Numbered from the stretch's first letter, positions 17,291 through 27,772 are shown. The stretch is 64,000 nt of DNA from Bradyrhizobium ivorense (GCF_900696085.1 NZ_CAADFC020000004.1:1178501-1242500), one strand, 5' to 3'. A program made the numbers and translations. The notes: a model not told the origin generated them from the sequence alone.

Positions 17291-18283
17291 TCATCCGGCG
17301 GAGCCTGGCGCCTCCGGAAGCGCTTCGAGATGGCATGCCACCCACTGACCGTCTCCGGCCGACCGAAGCTGCGGCTCCTCTGCCTTGCAGCGGTCGAAGA
17401 CGAACGGGCACCTGGTGTTGAAGCGACAACCCTTCGGCGGATTGATCGGACTCGGCACGTCGCCCTTCAGGATGATCGGGTTTCGCGCGGCGCCAGGCTC
17501 CGGCACCGCCGAGAGCAAGGCCTTGGTGTAGGGATGCCCCGGTGCGGTAAAGATCTTCTGCCTTGGCGCCATCTCGACGATCCTGCCGAGATACATCACA
17601 GCGACACGGTGCGTCATGTGCTCGACGATCGCCAGATCGTGGCTGATGAAGAGCAGCGCGAGACCGAATTGCTGTTGCAGGTCCTGCAGCAGATTGACGA
17701 TCTGGGCCTTGACGGAGACGTCGAGCGCCGACACCGCCTCGTCGCAGACGATCAGGTCGGGCTCCGCCGCAAGCGCGCGGGCGATCCCGATACGCTGGCG
17801 CTGACCGCCCGAGAATTCGTGGGGCCGCCGGTTCAGCGCGTCGCGCGGCAGGCGCACGGTGTCCATCAGCGCCGCAACGCGCATCTCGAGGTCGGCGGAA
17901 GACTTGGCGAGACTGAAATTGCGGATCGGCTCGGCCAGGATATCGCGCACGCGCATCCGCGGATTGAGGCTGGAGAACGGATCCTGGAACACCACCTGAA
18001 CACGGCGGCGCATGGCGCGCAGCCCGCCGGGTGAAAGATCGTCGATGCGCTGGCCATCGAGCACCACCTGGCCCGAGGTGATGTCGAACAGTCGCAGGAT
18101 CGCGCGGCCGACCGTCGATTTTCCGCAGCCGGATTCGCCGACGAGCGACAGGGTCTCGCCACGGTCGACCTCGAAGGACACGCCATCGACGGCATAGACC
18201 GAGCCGGACCTGCGGCCGAACAGGCCGCTACGAACCGGGAAGTGCTTCTTGAGGTCGTTGACCTGGAGCAGCGGGGCGCTCAT
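17291..18283 (-). CDS. Oligopeptide/dipeptide-type ABC importer ATPase (DppF-like)
   Basis: 330 residues. Walker [16 protein letters not shown], signature [15 protein letters not shown], Walker [19 protein letters not shown], and the peptide-importer C-terminal domain with [20 protein letters not shown], whose cysteines bind an Fe-S cluster in some members. Its start overlaps the stop of the DppD-like gene (ATGA). It is the last gene of a five-gene operon read leftward: binding protein, two permeases, two ATPases. Confidence 0.92.
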   Translation of the reverse strand: MSAPLLQVNDLKKHFPVRSGLFGRRSGSVYAVDGVSFEVDRGETLSLVGESGCGKSTVGRAILRLFDITSGQVVLDGQRIDDLSPGGLRAMRRRVQVVFQDPFSSLNPRMRVRDILAEPIRNFSLAKSSADLEMRVAALMDTVRLPRDALNRRPHEFSGGQRQRIGIARALAAEPDLIVCDEAVSALDVSVKAQIVNLLQDLQQQFGLALLFISHDLAIVEHMTHRVAVMYLGRIVEMAPRQKIFTAPGHPYTKALLSAVPEPGAARNPIILKGDVPSPINPPKGCRFNTRCPFVFDRCKAEEPQLRSAGDGQWVACHLEALPEAPGSAG

Positions 18284-19269
18284 GCCGCAGCAGCTTCCTT
18301 GGCAGCGTAATGGCACGCGGCGATATGGCCGGGGCCTTTTACTTCGAGACCCGGCGCGACCTGCCGGCAAAGATCGGTCGCGAGTGCACACCGCCCGGCA
18401 AAGGCGCAGCCCTCGATGGCCTTCTTGAGGCTGGGGACTTGCCCGGGAATCTCGGTGAGCCGTCGCGCCGCGCCGGTCAGGGAAGAGCCGAGCTTGGGTA
18501 CCGCGCCGAGCAGGCCCTGCGTATACGGATGGCGGGGGGAGCGGAACAGCCTGGCCACCGGCGCTTCCTCGACCTTGCGGCCGGCATACATCACCATGAC
18601 GCGTTCGGCGATCTCGGCAACCACGCCGAGATCATGAGTGATCAGGACGATCGCCGCCCCGACCCGGCGCTTGAGGTCCAGCATCAACTGCAGGATCTGC
18701 GCCTGGATCGTGACGTCCAGCGCTGTGGTCGGCTCATCGGCGATCAGGAGCTTTGGATTACAGGCCAGTGCCATCGCGATCATCACGCGCTGGCGCATGC
18801 CCCCGGACAGTTGATGCGGATATTCGCGCACACGCCGCGCCGGCTCCGGGATGCCGACCAGATTCAACATCTCGACGGCGCGCAGCTCTGCAGCCTGCTT
18901 GTCCAGGCCCTGATGCATCCGCAATGTCTCGCCGATCTGGCGACCGACGGTCAGCACCGGATTGAGGCTCGACATCGGTTCCTGGAAGATCATCGAGACG
19001 TCGTTGCCGCGGACGGCGCGCATCTCGCGTTCGGAGAGTTGCAGCAAGTCCCTGCCCTGGAAACGGACCGCGCCCGCGATCCTGCCCGGCGGCTCGGGGA
19101 TCAGCCGCATCAGCGACATCGAGGTGACCGACTTGCCGCAGCCGGATTCGCCGACGATCGCCAGTGTCTCGCCTTCGTCGACCTGGAAGGACACACCGTC
19201 GACCGCCCGGTTGATCCCGTCGGGCGTCCGGAAATGGGTCTGCAGATTCTCGACTTCGAGCAATGCCAT
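18280..19269 (-). CDS. Oligopeptide/dipeptide-type ABC importer ATPase (DppD-like)
   Basis: 329 residues. Walker [16 protein letters not shown], signature [15 protein letters not shown], Walker [19 protein letters not shown], and a C-terminal oligopeptide-transporter domain with [23 protein letters not shown]. It forms an ATPase heterodimer with the DppF-like neighbour. The start is set by [13 protein letters not shown]; the longer reading begins in the intergenic space after the permease gene. Confidence 0.92.
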   Translation of the reverse strand: MALLEVENLQTHFRTPDGINRAVDGVSFQVDEGETLAIVGESGCGKSVTSMSLMRLIPEPPGRIAGAVRFQGRDLLQLSEREMRAVRGNDVSMIFQEPMSSLNPVLTVGRQIGETLRMHQGLDKQAAELRAVEMLNLVGIPEPARRVREYPHQLSGGMRQRVMIAMALACNPKLLIADEPTTALDVTIQAQILQLMLDLKRRVGAAIVLITHDLGVVAEIAERVMVMYAGRKVEEAPVARLFRSPRHPYTQGLLGAVPKLGSSLTGAARRLTEIPGQVPSLKKAIEGCAFAGRCALATDLCRQVAPGLEVKGPGHIAACHYAAKEAAAA

Positions 19270-19288
19270 CGGATCAAACCTCGACTTC

Positions 19289-20212
19289 CTACAGGCTTTT
19301 CGCCATGCGCGGATCGAGCGCGTCACGCAGGCCGTCGCCGAGCAGGTTGACGGCGAGCACGGTGACGGACAGGAACGCGGCAGGAAAGAACACGATGAAA
19401 GGCTTGACCTGCCACAGCGCCCTGCCCTCGGCCATGATATTGCCCCAGGACGGAATGGTCGGCGGCGTACCTGCGCCGATGAAGGAGAGGATCGACTCCA
19501 CGATCATGGCGCTGGCGCAGATATAGGTGGCCTGGACCAACATCGGCGCCAGCGTGTTGGGCAGGATGTGACGCATGATGATCATCGGCGTTCGCGTGCC
19601 GGAGGCCGTGGCAGCGTCCACGTAAGGCTGCTCGCGCAACGACAGCACGACGCCGCGCACGAGCCGCGTCACGCGCGGGATCTCGGCGACCGTGATCGCC
19701 AGGATGACGTTGCCGACGCTGCCACGTGTCAACGCCATCAACGCAACCGCGAGCAGGATCGGCGGTATCGACATCAACCCGTCGATGAACCGCATCAAGA
19801 TCCCATCTGCCCAACGCACGAAGCCCGAGACGAGGCCGACCGCAAGACCGGCAAGCGAGGCCAGCACCGCCACCGAAAGTCCGACGGTGAGCGAGACCCG
19901 CGTCCCGTAGAGCACGCGTGAATAGATATCGCGGCCCAGCATATCGGTGCCGAACCAGAAGTCGGCCGATGGCGCGCGTGTACGCTTGGCGGGTGCGAGC
20001 GCGGTCGGGTCGACGGTCCCGAGATAAGGCGCGAAGATCGCAACCAGGACCAGGCAGAGCAGCAATGCGCTGCCGATCGCAACCGTCGGATGACCGCGAA
20101 GGAAGCCGAGCACGCCGCGCCGGATTTTCACCGGCCGCAGCAGGTCAGGCAGTTGCGGTGCGATGACGAGGCCCGGAGGCAGGGTTACAGTGCGGGTGGT
20201 GGATACGGTCAA
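19289..20212 (-). CDS. Dipeptide-type ABC importer permease (DppC-like)
   Basis: About 307 residues. N-terminal OppC-type segment with one membrane helix ([16 protein letters not shown]), then [22 protein letters not shown] and the ATPase-contact EAA loop at [20 protein letters not shown]. No ATG or GTG exists at a suitable place; a TTG at 20212 overlaps the upstream permease stop (TTGA), giving coupled translation and the expected length, so I take it as the start. Confidence 0.88.
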   Translation of the reverse strand: MTVSTTRTVTLPPGLVIAPQLPDLLRPVKIRRGVLGFLRGHPTVAIGSALLLCLVLVAIFAPYLGTVDPTALAPAKRTRAPSADFWFGTDMLGRDIYSRVLYGTRVSLTVGLSVAVLASLAGLAVGLVSGFVRWADGILMRFIDGLMSIPPILLAVALMALTRGSVGNVILAITVAEIPRVTRLVRGVVLSLREQPYVDAATASGTRTPMIIMRHILPNTLAPMLVQATYICASAMIVESILSFIGAGTPPTIPSWGNIMAEGRALWQVKPFIVFFPAAFLSVTVLAVNLLGDGLRDALDPRMAKSL

Positions 20213-21150
20213 TAGCGGATCCTCGGGTCGACCAGGGTGTAGATGACGTCGACCATTAGGTTGATCAGCACATAGAGGAAGCTGAACACCAACACGATGC
20301 CCTGGATGACCGGGTAGTCGCGGCGCAGGATCGCGTCGATCGTCAGTCGGCCAAGGCCCGGGATCGCGAACACGCTTTCGGTCACCACGGCGCCGCCGAT
20401 CAGCAGGGCGATCCCAATACCAATCACCGTCACGATCGGAACCGCGGCGTTCTTCAGTGCATGAACGAACAGGATGTCGCGCATCCCAAGGCCCTTGGCG
20501 CGAGCCGTGCGGATATAATCCTGCTGCAACACTTCGAGCATGGAAGCGCGCGTGATGCGTGCGATCAGCGCGATGTAGACGTCGCCGAGCGCAACCGCCG
20601 GCAGGATCAGGTTCTGCAGCCACGGCCAGACGCCTTCGGCGATCGGCGTATAGCCCTGCACCGGGAGCCATTCGAGCTTGAGCGCGAACACGTAAGCCAG
20701 GACGTATCCGATCACGAAAACAGGAAGCGAAAAGGCGAACACGGCGAATGCCATGATGCTGCGGTCGATCCAGCTTCCCGCCTTCCACGCCGCCACGACG
20801 CCGAGTGGCACGGCGATCAGAACTGTCAGGGAGAGGGCAATCGCCATCAGAGAGAGTGTCGGCTCGATACGCTGCGCGATCAGCGTCGAGACCGGCAGGC
20901 TGGTGAAGATCGAGGTGCCGAGATCGCCGTGCAGGATGTGCCAGAGCCATGACCCGAACTGCACCAGAAACGGCCGGTCGAGGCCGAGGGTCTGGCGTAT
21001 CCGTTCAACGTCGGCGGGGCTGGCCTGATCGCCGGCGATCACGACTGCCGGATCGCCCGGCGCAATGTAGAGCAGACTGAAGACGAACAGCGCGACGATT
21101 GCCATCACCGGCAACGTCGCGACAATGCGCCGCAGGATATACGAGACCAT
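20209..21150 (-). CDS. Dipeptide-type ABC importer permease (DppB-like)
   Basis: 313 residues starting MVSYILRRIVATLPVMAIVALFVFSLLYIAPGDPA, the standard DppB/OppB N terminus. The EAA loop is seen in QQDYIRTARAKGLGMRDILFVHALKNA, and the end is DPRIRY. It pairs with the DppC-like permease, whose start it overlaps. It lies 20 bp downstream of the binding-protein gene. Confidence 0.93.
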   Translation of the reverse strand: MVSYILRRIVATLPVMAIVALFVFSLLYIAPGDPAVVIAGDQASPADVERIRQTLGLDRPFLVQFGSWLWHILHGDLGTSIFTSLPVSTLIAQRIEPTLSLMAIALSLTVLIAVPLGVVAAWKAGSWIDRSIMAFAVFAFSLPVFVIGYVLAYVFALKLEWLPVQGYTPIAEGVWPWLQNLILPAVALGDVYIALIARITRASMLEVLQQDYIRTARAKGLGMRDILFVHALKNAAVPIVTVIGIGIALLIGGAVVTESVFAIPGLGRLTIDAILRRDYPVIQGIVLVFSFLYVLINLMVDVIYTLVDPRIRY

Positions 21151-21170
21151 GTCGGTTCACCGTGCCGTCG

Positions 21171-22775
21171 TCATGCGGTCTTCGACACGCCCCAGAAGAA
21201 CGGCAGCGGCCCCTTCGCGATGCCGGAGATGGTCTTGCGCCATGCCGTGTAACCCAGGAAGAAGCCAGTCGGCGCATAGACCACGTCCTCGAGTGCCGCC
21301 TTGTTGAGGTGATTGATCGCCGCCTTCTCTTCATCGAGATTCTTGGCCTCGAACCACGCCACGACATCCTTCTCCACGGCATCGCTCGAAGGCCAGCCGA
21401 ACCACGCCTTGTCGCCATTGGCGCGAATGGCGTTGTAGGGCGCGGGATTGATGCAGTCGGCACCGGCGTGCCAGGTGTGGAACATCTGCCAGCCACCCTG
21501 CCCCGGAGGCGTCTTCTGGGCTCGGCGCGATCCGACCGTGCCCCAGTCGGTCGCGACGAAATCGACATTCATGCCGAGCTTCTTCAGCAAATCCGCGGTG
21601 ACGTCGCCCTGCGCCTTGGTGATCGGTTGGTCCTGTGCCACGAGGCAGGTGACCGGCTGGCCCGAATAGCCGCTCTCCGCCAGCAGCTTCTTGGCCGCGT
21701 CGAAATCGCGCTTGCCTTTGAGGATCTCACCGCCCGCCTCCGAATAAAGCGGCGTGCCCGGCGTGAAGAAGCCGGGCAGCGGCTTCCAGAGCGAGGTGTC
21801 ATCTCCAACCAGCGCCCGCATGTAGTCTTCCTGGCTCATCGCCATCAGTACCGCACGCCGCGCCCTGACGTCGTTGAACGGCGGGTAAAGGTGGTTCATC
21901 CTGAAAGAACCGACGTTGCCGAGCGGATCAGCGATGTCGACGTTGATGTTGCGGTTGCTCTTGAGCACCGGCACGAGATCGGTGATCGGGCTTTCCCACC
22001 AATCGACCTCGCCGTTCTGCAATGCGGCTGCTGCCGTGGCGGGATCCGGGATCACCACCCATTCCAGGCGGTCGATCAGAATCTGCTTGCCGCCGGCGAG
22101 CCAGGACGATTTCTCCTGCCGCGGCACATAGTCGGTGAATTTCTCGAACACCGCCTTGGCGCCGGGGACCCACTCGGCCTTCGCGAACTTCATCGGCCCC
22201 GAACCGACATAGTCGGTGATCTGCTTGAACGGATCGGTTTGCGCAATGCGCTCAGGCATGATGAAGGCAATCGGCGTATTGTTCTTGCCCAGCGCGTAGA
22301 GCAGCTTCGGATAGGGCTGCTTCAGCACCAATTTGAAAGTCTTGTCGTCGACGGCAGTCAACTCCTGCTGAAGCGCCTTGATCATCAGTCCCATCGGATC
22401 GCGGGCCGACCACCGCGTGAGGCTTGCGATCACGTCCTTGCTGCGCACAGGCTCGCCGTCGTGGAACTTGAGCCCCGACCGCAGACGAAAGGTCCAGGTC
22501 AAGCCATCATCGGTGACTTCCTCGGACTCGACCATCTGACGCTGCGGCTGCAACGTCGCGTCGACGCCATAGAGGGTGTCCCACACCAGCGCGGCGGCGT
22601 TGCGCACCACATACTGGGTCCCCCAGATCGGATCGAAATTCGCGAGATTGGCCTGCGGCACGAAGCGCAGGGTGCGCGCCGCTGCGCCTTGGGAAAGGGC
22701 CGGCATCGAAAGGCCGCCTGTCGCCGCGAGGCCGCCTGCCCCGGCCAATCCTTTCAACAGAGTCCTGCGATCCAT
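21171..22775 (-). CDS. Periplasmic binding protein of peptide-type ABC importer (SBP family 5)
   Basis: 534 residues. The start ATG at 22775 is preceded by GGGAG and gives a twin-arginine-like signal (MDRRTLLKGLAGAGG ... ALSQG). The mature protein has LRFVPQANLANFDPIWGTQYVVRNAAALVWDTL and the family-5 core TWTFRLRSGLKFHDGEPVRSKDV. First gene of the importer operon. The family also carries substrates other than peptides; nearby hydantoinase and carbamoylase genes make hydantoins, ureido compounds or amino-acid derivatives plausible cargo (inference). Confidence 0.92.
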   Translation of the reverse strand: MDRRTLLKGLAGAGGLAATGGLSMPALSQGAAARTLRFVPQANLANFDPIWGTQYVVRNAAALVWDTLYGVDATLQPQRQMVESEEVTDDGLTWTFRLRSGLKFHDGEPVRSKDVIASLTRWSARDPMGLMIKALQQELTAVDDKTFKLVLKQPYPKLLYALGKNNTPIAFIMPERIAQTDPFKQITDYVGSGPMKFAKAEWVPGAKAVFEKFTDYVPRQEKSSWLAGGKQILIDRLEWVVIPDPATAAAALQNGEVDWWESPITDLVPVLKSNRNINVDIADPLGNVGSFRMNHLYPPFNDVRARRAVLMAMSQEDYMRALVGDDTSLWKPLPGFFTPGTPLYSEAGGEILKGKRDFDAAKKLLAESGYSGQPVTCLVAQDQPITKAQGDVTADLLKKLGMNVDFVATDWGTVGSRRAQKTPPGQGGWQMFHTWHAGADCINPAPYNAIRANGDKAWFGWPSSDAVEKDVVAWFEAKNLDEEKAAINHLNKAALEDVVYAPTGFFLGYTAWRKTISGIAKGPLPFFWGVSKTA

Positions 22776-23096
22776 GAAACTCTCCCAAACATCGGGTTGT
22801 CGTGGCCACTCCGCCGGTTTCATCGGCGGAGATTTGGCACAAGGTGAGGTGATCCCGGAGGTCGAACCGGTGATGCTGATCAATTTGCGTGCAAATGGTA
22901 TGCCAGCATGGTCCGGCGGCGCCGGCACAGCGGCAACTTTCGGGCGGGCGCATTTTCAATGCGATCACGCGGATTTGCGATCTCCGATCAGGTGTTTACC
23001 GACAACCTCGATATCGTCGTGTTGTCGATCATGACGTTGTCCGGACAGGCTGACGCTCACCCCGGACACGTCGCCGCAAGTGGCTTACAGAAGCCT
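22776..23096. other. Gene-free upstream region of the peptide-type importer operon
   Basis: 321 bp between the binding-protein start and the stop of the dihydropyrimidinase gene, both leftward. It should hold the importer promoter. A small inverted repeat, TTTGC and GCAAA separated by GT, is at 22884-22895, next to TGGTATGCCA. No ORF with support was seen. Confidence 0.45.
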
Positions 23097-24566
23097 TTAC
23101 AGAAGCCTTGCACCGAAATTCAGCTCCGGATCCATGTCCGGCACCAGCCGTCCGGTTGGCTTCGCTGCATCGCCGCCGCTACGCGCAAGGAAACGGCCGG
23201 AGCCCGCTTCGACCGAACGCTTGCCGTCGGACACGATCACGCGCCCGCGCGAAAGCACGGTGACCGGCCAGCCGCGCAGCTTGCGGCCGGCGAAGGGGGT
23301 GTAGCCGGCGAGATCATGCATCATGGCGTCGCTCAGCGTGACCTCAAGCTGCGGATCCCAGATCCCGATATCCGCATCGGCCCCGAATGCAATCGAGCCC
23401 TTCCGCGGATGCAGATTGTAGATCTTGGCCGGTGCAGTCGCGGTCAATTCGACGAATTTTTCAAGCCCCAGGCGGCCTTGGGAGACCATCGCGTCGAACA
23501 GCAATGGCAAACGCACTTCCAGTCCCGGCAAGCCGTTCGCGATCTGCTTGAAGTTGGGATTGGGGCCGGCGCGCAGCTTGCCGGTTTCGTCGAACCGATA
23601 CGGCGCGTGGTCGGACGAAACCGTCTGCAAATCTCCAAGCGCGAGCGCCTGCCACAACGCCTCTTGATCAGCCGCGCGACGCGGTGGAGGGCTGCACATC
23701 CACTTCGCGCCTTCCACGCCTGGCCTGTCGAGATCGTCGGCGGTAAGAAAGAGATATTGCGGGCAGGTTTCCGCGAATACTTTCAGCCCTCGGCCGCGCG
23801 CATCGCGGATCACCCTGGCGCCTTCCGCCGTCGACACGTGAAAGATCATGATCGGCTGGTCGATCAGGGCCGCCATGCCGATCAGGCGATTGAACGCCTC
23901 CGCTTCAGAAACGCGCGCATGGCTGATGGCGTGGTATTTCGGATCAGTGTAGCCGCGCGCGAGCAGCCGTTTCACCATCCAGGAGATAATCCCGTGATTC
24001 TCGGCATGAGCGCACAACATCGCGCCGCCCTCACGCGCCGCCAGCAGGATATCCAGCAGCGGTTCATCCTCGATCTTCAGCCGGTCGTAGGTCATGAAGA
24101 TCTTGATCGAACCATGCCCCTGCTTGATCAGACGAGGCAAATCCGTTTCCAGCGTCTCCCTGGTCGGATCAGCAATGATCATGTGAAAGGCATAATCGAT
24201 GACGGCGCCCTTTCTGGCGAGCGCGTGATACTCCTCGAGCACCTGGGGCAGCTTCATGCCAACGTGCTGGGCCGCGAACGGAATCACGGTGGTGGTGCCG
24301 CCGAAGGCCGCCGAGACGGTCGCGCTCTCGAACGTGTCGGCGTTGACGATGCCCGCGGCCGAAAGCTGCTCGATGTGGGCGTGGCTATCGACACCGCCGG
24401 GCAGAACCAGCTTGCCGCGCGCGTCGATCTCGCGCCGCCCGCCCGCCAGCCGGTGACCGATCGCAGCAATCGTTTCACCGAAAATCGCGACATCGGCCTC
24501 GAACACATCGCTCGCAGTCGCGACGCGTCCGCCGCGAATGACGAGATCATACGTGAATTCAGTCAT
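23097..24566 (-). CDS. Dihydropyrimidinase / D-hydantoinase
   Basis: 489 residues, cyclic amidohydrolase. Key features: metal-binding LPGGVDSHAHIEQ, the carboxylated-lysine strand GSIKIFMTYDR, HAENHGIISWMV, FHVSTAEGARVI, and SSDHAPYRFDETGK. The start at 24566 follows GGGAG. It opens cyclic diamides (dihydropyrimidines, hydantoins) to N-carbamoyl acids. It is divergent from an Asp/Glu racemase gene and close to two carbamoylase-like genes, the classic hydantoin-utilisation trio. Allantoinase activity, which would link to the purine genes, is possible but the sequence is nearer hydantoinase. Confidence 0.88.
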   Translation of the reverse strand: MTEFTYDLVIRGGRVATASDVFEADVAIFGETIAAIGHRLAGGRREIDARGKLVLPGGVDSHAHIEQLSAAGIVNADTFESATVSAAFGGTTTVIPFAAQHVGMKLPQVLEEYHALARKGAVIDYAFHMIIADPTRETLETDLPRLIKQGHGSIKIFMTYDRLKIEDEPLLDILLAAREGGAMLCAHAENHGIISWMVKRLLARGYTDPKYHAISHARVSEAEAFNRLIGMAALIDQPIMIFHVSTAEGARVIRDARGRGLKVFAETCPQYLFLTADDLDRPGVEGAKWMCSPPPRRAADQEALWQALALGDLQTVSSDHAPYRFDETGKLRAGPNPNFKQIANGLPGLEVRLPLLFDAMVSQGRLGLEKFVELTATAPAKIYNLHPRKGSIAFGADADIGIWDPQLEVTLSDAMMHDLAGYTPFAGRKLRGWPVTVLSRGRVIVSDGKRSVEAGSGRFLARSGGDAAKPTGRLVPDMDPELNFGARLL

Positions 24567-24721
24567 CACAAACTCCCGGGTCCTGGCTCTTACGCCCTTG
24601 GAAGAACGCACAGATCGCGCTGGCCGCGCATCGCTGATGGCACGTTGATTGCCTCTGCTGTAATCTCGCCAGAGCGCTGCCTCACATTGCCGCGCGAAGC
24701 ATCATCCCGCAGGAAACCACG

Positions 24722-25384
24722 ATGTCCCGGCCACGCATCCTCGTGATCAATCCCAATTCCAACCAACGCGTCACCCAGGGCCTCGAGGACGCCTTGAGGC
24801 CGCTTGGCTTTGAGGGCGGACCCGAAATCATCTGCACGACGCTGGCGGAAGGTCCTTACGGAATCGAGAGCCAGGCCGATGCCGACAGTGTCACGATGCC
24901 GCTGCGCCGGCTGGTGGAGAGCGACAACAGCTCGGCGGCCTTCGTCATTGCCTGCTACAGCGATCCTGGTCTGCATGTCTGCCGTGAAGCAACCGACCGG
25001 CCCGTCTTCGGCATCGCCGAGTGCGGCGTGCTGACGGCGCTGGCGCGCGCCGATTCGTTCGGCGTCATCGCGATCGCGCAGCGCTCGATCCGCCGTCACA
25101 TGCGCTATCTCCGGCAGATGGGCCTGATGGATCGCCTCTCCGGGGAACGACCGCTCAACATGAGCGTGGCGGAGACCGCATCGGGTGAAGGAACGCTGGC
25201 GAGGATGATCGAGGTCGGTCGCGCTCTGAAGGACGAAGATGGCGCCGGCGCCATCGTGATGGGCTGCGCCGGCATGGCGCGCCACCGCCAAGCGCTGGAA
25301 CAGGCCCTCGGGATTCCCGTGATCGATCCGACACAGGCCGCCGTGACGATGGCGTTGGGCACGGTGCAGTTCGCCCATCACTGA
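24722..25384 (+). CDS. Asp/Glu/hydantoin racemase family protein
   Basis: 220 residues. N-terminal RILVINPNSNQRVTQGLEDAL is the hydantoin/allantoin racemase signature, and the two catalytic cysteines appear in AFVIACYSDPGL (~Cys79) and GAIVMGCAGMARH (~Cys181). It would interconvert enantiomers of hydantoins or allantoin so that a stereospecific hydrolase can finish the substrate. It is divergent from the hydantoinase and convergent with the first carbamoylase-like gene. Which cyclic ureide is the substrate is unknown. Confidence 0.87.
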   Translation: MSRPRILVINPNSNQRVTQGLEDALRPLGFEGGPEIICTTLAEGPYGIESQADADSVTMPLRRLVESDNSSAAFVIACYSDPGLHVCREATDRPVFGIAECGVLTALARADSFGVIAIAQRSIRRHMRYLRQMGLMDRLSGERPLNMSVAETASGEGTLARMIEVGRALKDEDGAGAIVMGCAGMARHRQALEQALGIPVIDPTQAAVTMALGTVQFAHH

Positions 25385-25433
25385 TTCCGATCGTTCTTGA
25401 CACGTGCGAGCCACGGCGTCCGGGTTTCGGACA

Positions 25434-26366
25434 TCAGTTTTCCGAAGGCGGTTGTGCGCCAGTACGGCTGGTGATCAGGCCGTAATGCTCGATGCGACGA
25501 TGCTGCGCGAAGTTGAAGATCGTGTCCTTGCCGAAAGCGGTGGCGTCCAGATCGCAGGGGTGAACCAGCAATTCGTCCTCTTCGGTGCCGGCTTCGGCCA
25601 CAATCTCGCCGTCGGGATTGACGATCAGGGTGCCGCCGATCAAGGGATGACCATCCTCGACGCCGGCCTTGGCGACGCACACGACCCATGTCGAGTTCTG
25701 GTAGGCACCGGCCTGCACCGAGAGCCGGTTGTGGAACAACCGCTTCGCCGGCCCCTCCTCGCTCTTCTCGGCGTTCACCGAGGGCGTGTTGTAGCCAATC
25801 ATCACCATCTCGACGCCTTGCAGGCCCATCACGCGATAGGTCTCCGGCCAGCGCCGGTCGTTGCAGATCGCCATGCCAAGGATGCCGCCAAGCGCACGCC
25901 AGACATTGAAGCCAAGATCCCCCGGTTCGAAGTAGCGTTTCTCAAGATGCTGGAATGCGCGTTCGGTCTCGAATTCCGAATGACCGGGCAGATGAACCTT
26001 GCGGTACTTGCCGACGATGCGGGCGGATTTGTCGGTCAGGATGCTGGTGTTGAAATGGTGGCCGTCCGGCGTCAACTCGGCGTAGCCGAAGTTCATCGCG
26101 ATCTGGTGCTTTGCCGCGCGCTCGAACAGCAGCCTGGTCGCCGCATTGGGCATCTCGCGCTCAAACCAGCGGTCGACCTCGGATTGGTCCGTCATGTACC
26201 AGCGCGGAAAGAACGTGGTGAGCGCCAGCTCCGGATAGACGATCAGATCGGCGCCCCGAGCCTTGGCTTGATCCATCAGCGCGATCATGCGCCCGACGAC
26301 CGCCTCGCGGCTGTCTGCCTTCTGGATCGGTCCCATCTGGGCAGCGGCAACATTGATGACACGCAT
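25434..26366 (-). CDS. N-carbamoyl-D-amino-acid hydrolase-like nitrilase, paralogue 1
   Basis: 310 residues, carbon-nitrogen hydrolase fold. Catalytic Glu46 (LIVYPELALTTFFPRWY), Lys123 (YRKVHLPG) and Cys168 (AICNDRRWPE) are all in place, with the spacing of Agrobacterium D-carbamoylase. It would release ammonia and CO2 from N-carbamoyl amino acids made by the hydantoinase. A close paralogue lies at 26774-27772 with an amidohydrolase stump between them. Confidence 0.88.
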   Translation of the reverse strand: MRVINVAAAQMGPIQKADSREAVVGRMIALMDQAKARGADLIVYPELALTTFFPRWYMTDQSEVDRWFEREMPNAATRLLFERAAKHQIAMNFGYAELTPDGHHFNTSILTDKSARIVGKYRKVHLPGHSEFETERAFQHLEKRYFEPGDLGFNVWRALGGILGMAICNDRRWPETYRVMGLQGVEMVMIGYNTPSVNAEKSEEGPAKRLFHNRLSVQAGAYQNSTWVVCVAKAGVEDGHPLIGGTLIVNPDGEIVAEAGTEEDELLVHPCDLDATAFGKDTIFNFAQHRRIEHYGLITSRTGAQPPSEN

Positions 26367-26418
26367 GAGTTTTTCCTGATTACCTTACCTGGTGTTGCGT
26401 TGGAGCATCGTCGAACCG

Positions 26419-26769
26419 TCATCCATCGAAGGCCGCCTGCGCTTCCGGCAGATCCCGGATCTTGCCGACCGCCGCGGTTCCGGCCGAAATGATTGTCACC
26501 TCGTCGCCGGCAACATAGCGGCCCGCATCGATCAGTACGCGCCCATCAACGACGACCTGGTCGATATTGGCGCGGTTCGCCAACGCGATCAGGCCGCGAC
26601 GCGGATCGAACAGCGGCTGCAGATGCGGATGCGTCAGGTCGACCACGGTGAGGTCGGCGGTTGCCCCCGGCGCGATCGCTCCGAGGTTCGGCCGCCTGAT
26701 CAGCGCAGCGGCGGTTGCGGTCACCACTTCGATCAGACGGGCGCATTCGCCACGTCGGCACTGACGGAG
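26419..26769 (-). pseudogene. C-terminal stump of an amidohydrolase (AtzB/cytosine-deaminase-like)
   Basis: About 116 codons remain of a ~450-residue amidohydrolase. In frame it reads CRRGECARLIEVVTATAAALI, then GAIAPGATADLTVVDL, FDPRRGLIALANRANIDQVVVDGRVLI, the C-terminal composite beta-domain of metal-dependent deaminases. Directly upstream is an in-frame TAG (26770-26772), and only a few bases further is the stop of the next nitrilase, so the whole catalytic barrel has been deleted. A truncated start at 26727 could express ~102 residues but without any active site. Confidence 0.75.
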
Positions 26770-26773
26770 CTAC

Positions 26774-27772
26774 TCATCGGGATCGGCGCTCGGCCTCCTG
26801 GTTCCGAAGATTCGTCGCCACCGCATCGAGCCCGGCCGGCTCGACAACACCGGCACGCTCGGTGATGAGGGCGTACTGCTCGGGCCGCCGATGGGCGGCA
26901 AAGTTGAACATCTTGTCCTTGCCCTGCCGGCAGAGGTCGAGATCAAGGTCGGCGACGACGACCTCATCTCCCAACGTCGCCGCTTCGGCGACGATGCGGC
27001 CGTTCGGATCGACGATGCAGGAGCCGCCGATCAGTCCGGAGCCGTCCTCGTCGCCCGCCTTGGCGACGGCGATCGCCCAGGTCGCGTTCATGTAGGCGTT
27101 GGCCTGCGTCACCAGCATTGAATGGAAGGTGCGCAGCGCGGCATCTTCCGTGACGCCGCCATTGGGGTCATAGGCTGCCGAATTGTAGCCGACGCAAACC
27201 AGTTCAACCCCCTGCAAGCCAAGGACGCGCCAGGATTCGGGCCAGCGGCGATCGTTGCAGATCATCATGCCCATGATCGCGTGACACCAATCCGGTCCTG
27301 CGCGAAAGGCGGGAAATCCCAGGTCGCCATACGAGAAATAGCGCTTTTCGAGCTGCTGGAAGCGTGCGCCGGCACGCGGCTCGACCGAACCCGGGAGGTG
27401 CACCTTGCGATAGCGGCCGAGGATCGCGCCGTCGCGATCGACCAGTATCGAGCAGTTGTAGCGTTGGCGGTCGGCAGCCTGTTCGGCGTAGCCGATATAA
27501 AATCCGACGCGGAGCGCGCGGGCGCGGTCGAACAGGCGCTGCACGGCCGGATTGGGCATGCTTCGCTCGAAATACTGATCCAGCGCATCGCCTTCGAGGT
27601 ACCATCGCGGGAAAAACGTCGTGAAGGCGAGTTCAGGAAACACGACCAGGCTGGCGCCGCGCGCGGCGGCCGTCTCCAGAAGCTCCAGCATCCGGCCAAG
27701 CGTATGCTCTCGCGAATCCGCCTTTTGCGTCGGCCCCATCTGGGCGGCAGCGGCGCGAAGTATGCGGACCAA
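26774..27772 (-). CDS. N-carbamoyl-D-amino-acid hydrolase-like nitrilase, paralogue 2
   Basis: 332 residues from a TTG at 27772. That start is chosen because GGAGG lies 5 bases upstream and because it aligns with paralogue 1 (VRILRAAAAQMGPTQKADSRE versus MRVINVAAAQMGPIQKADSRE); ATG 27832 has no good ribosome site. The catalytic triad Glu47, Lys123 and Cys172 is intact (FPELAFTTFFPRWY, YRKVHLPG, ICNDRRWPE). It has a short loop insertion around AGPDWCHAIMG and a longer C terminus than paralogue 1. It is divergent from the LysR gene. Confidence 0.85.
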   Translation of the reverse strand: MVRILRAAAAQMGPTQKADSREHTLGRMLELLETAAARGASLVVFPELAFTTFFPRWYLEGDALDQYFERSMPNPAVQRLFDRARALRVGFYIGYAEQAADRQRYNCSILVDRDGAILGRYRKVHLPGSVEPRAGARFQQLEKRYFSYGDLGFPAFRAGPDWCHAIMGMMICNDRRWPESWRVLGLQGVELVCVGYNSAAYDPNGGVTEDAALRTFHSMLVTQANAYMNATWAIAVAKAGDEDGSGLIGGSCIVDPNGRIVAEAATLGDEVVVADLDLDLCRQGKDKMFNFAAHRRPEQYALITERAGVVEPAGLDAVATNLRNQEAERRSR

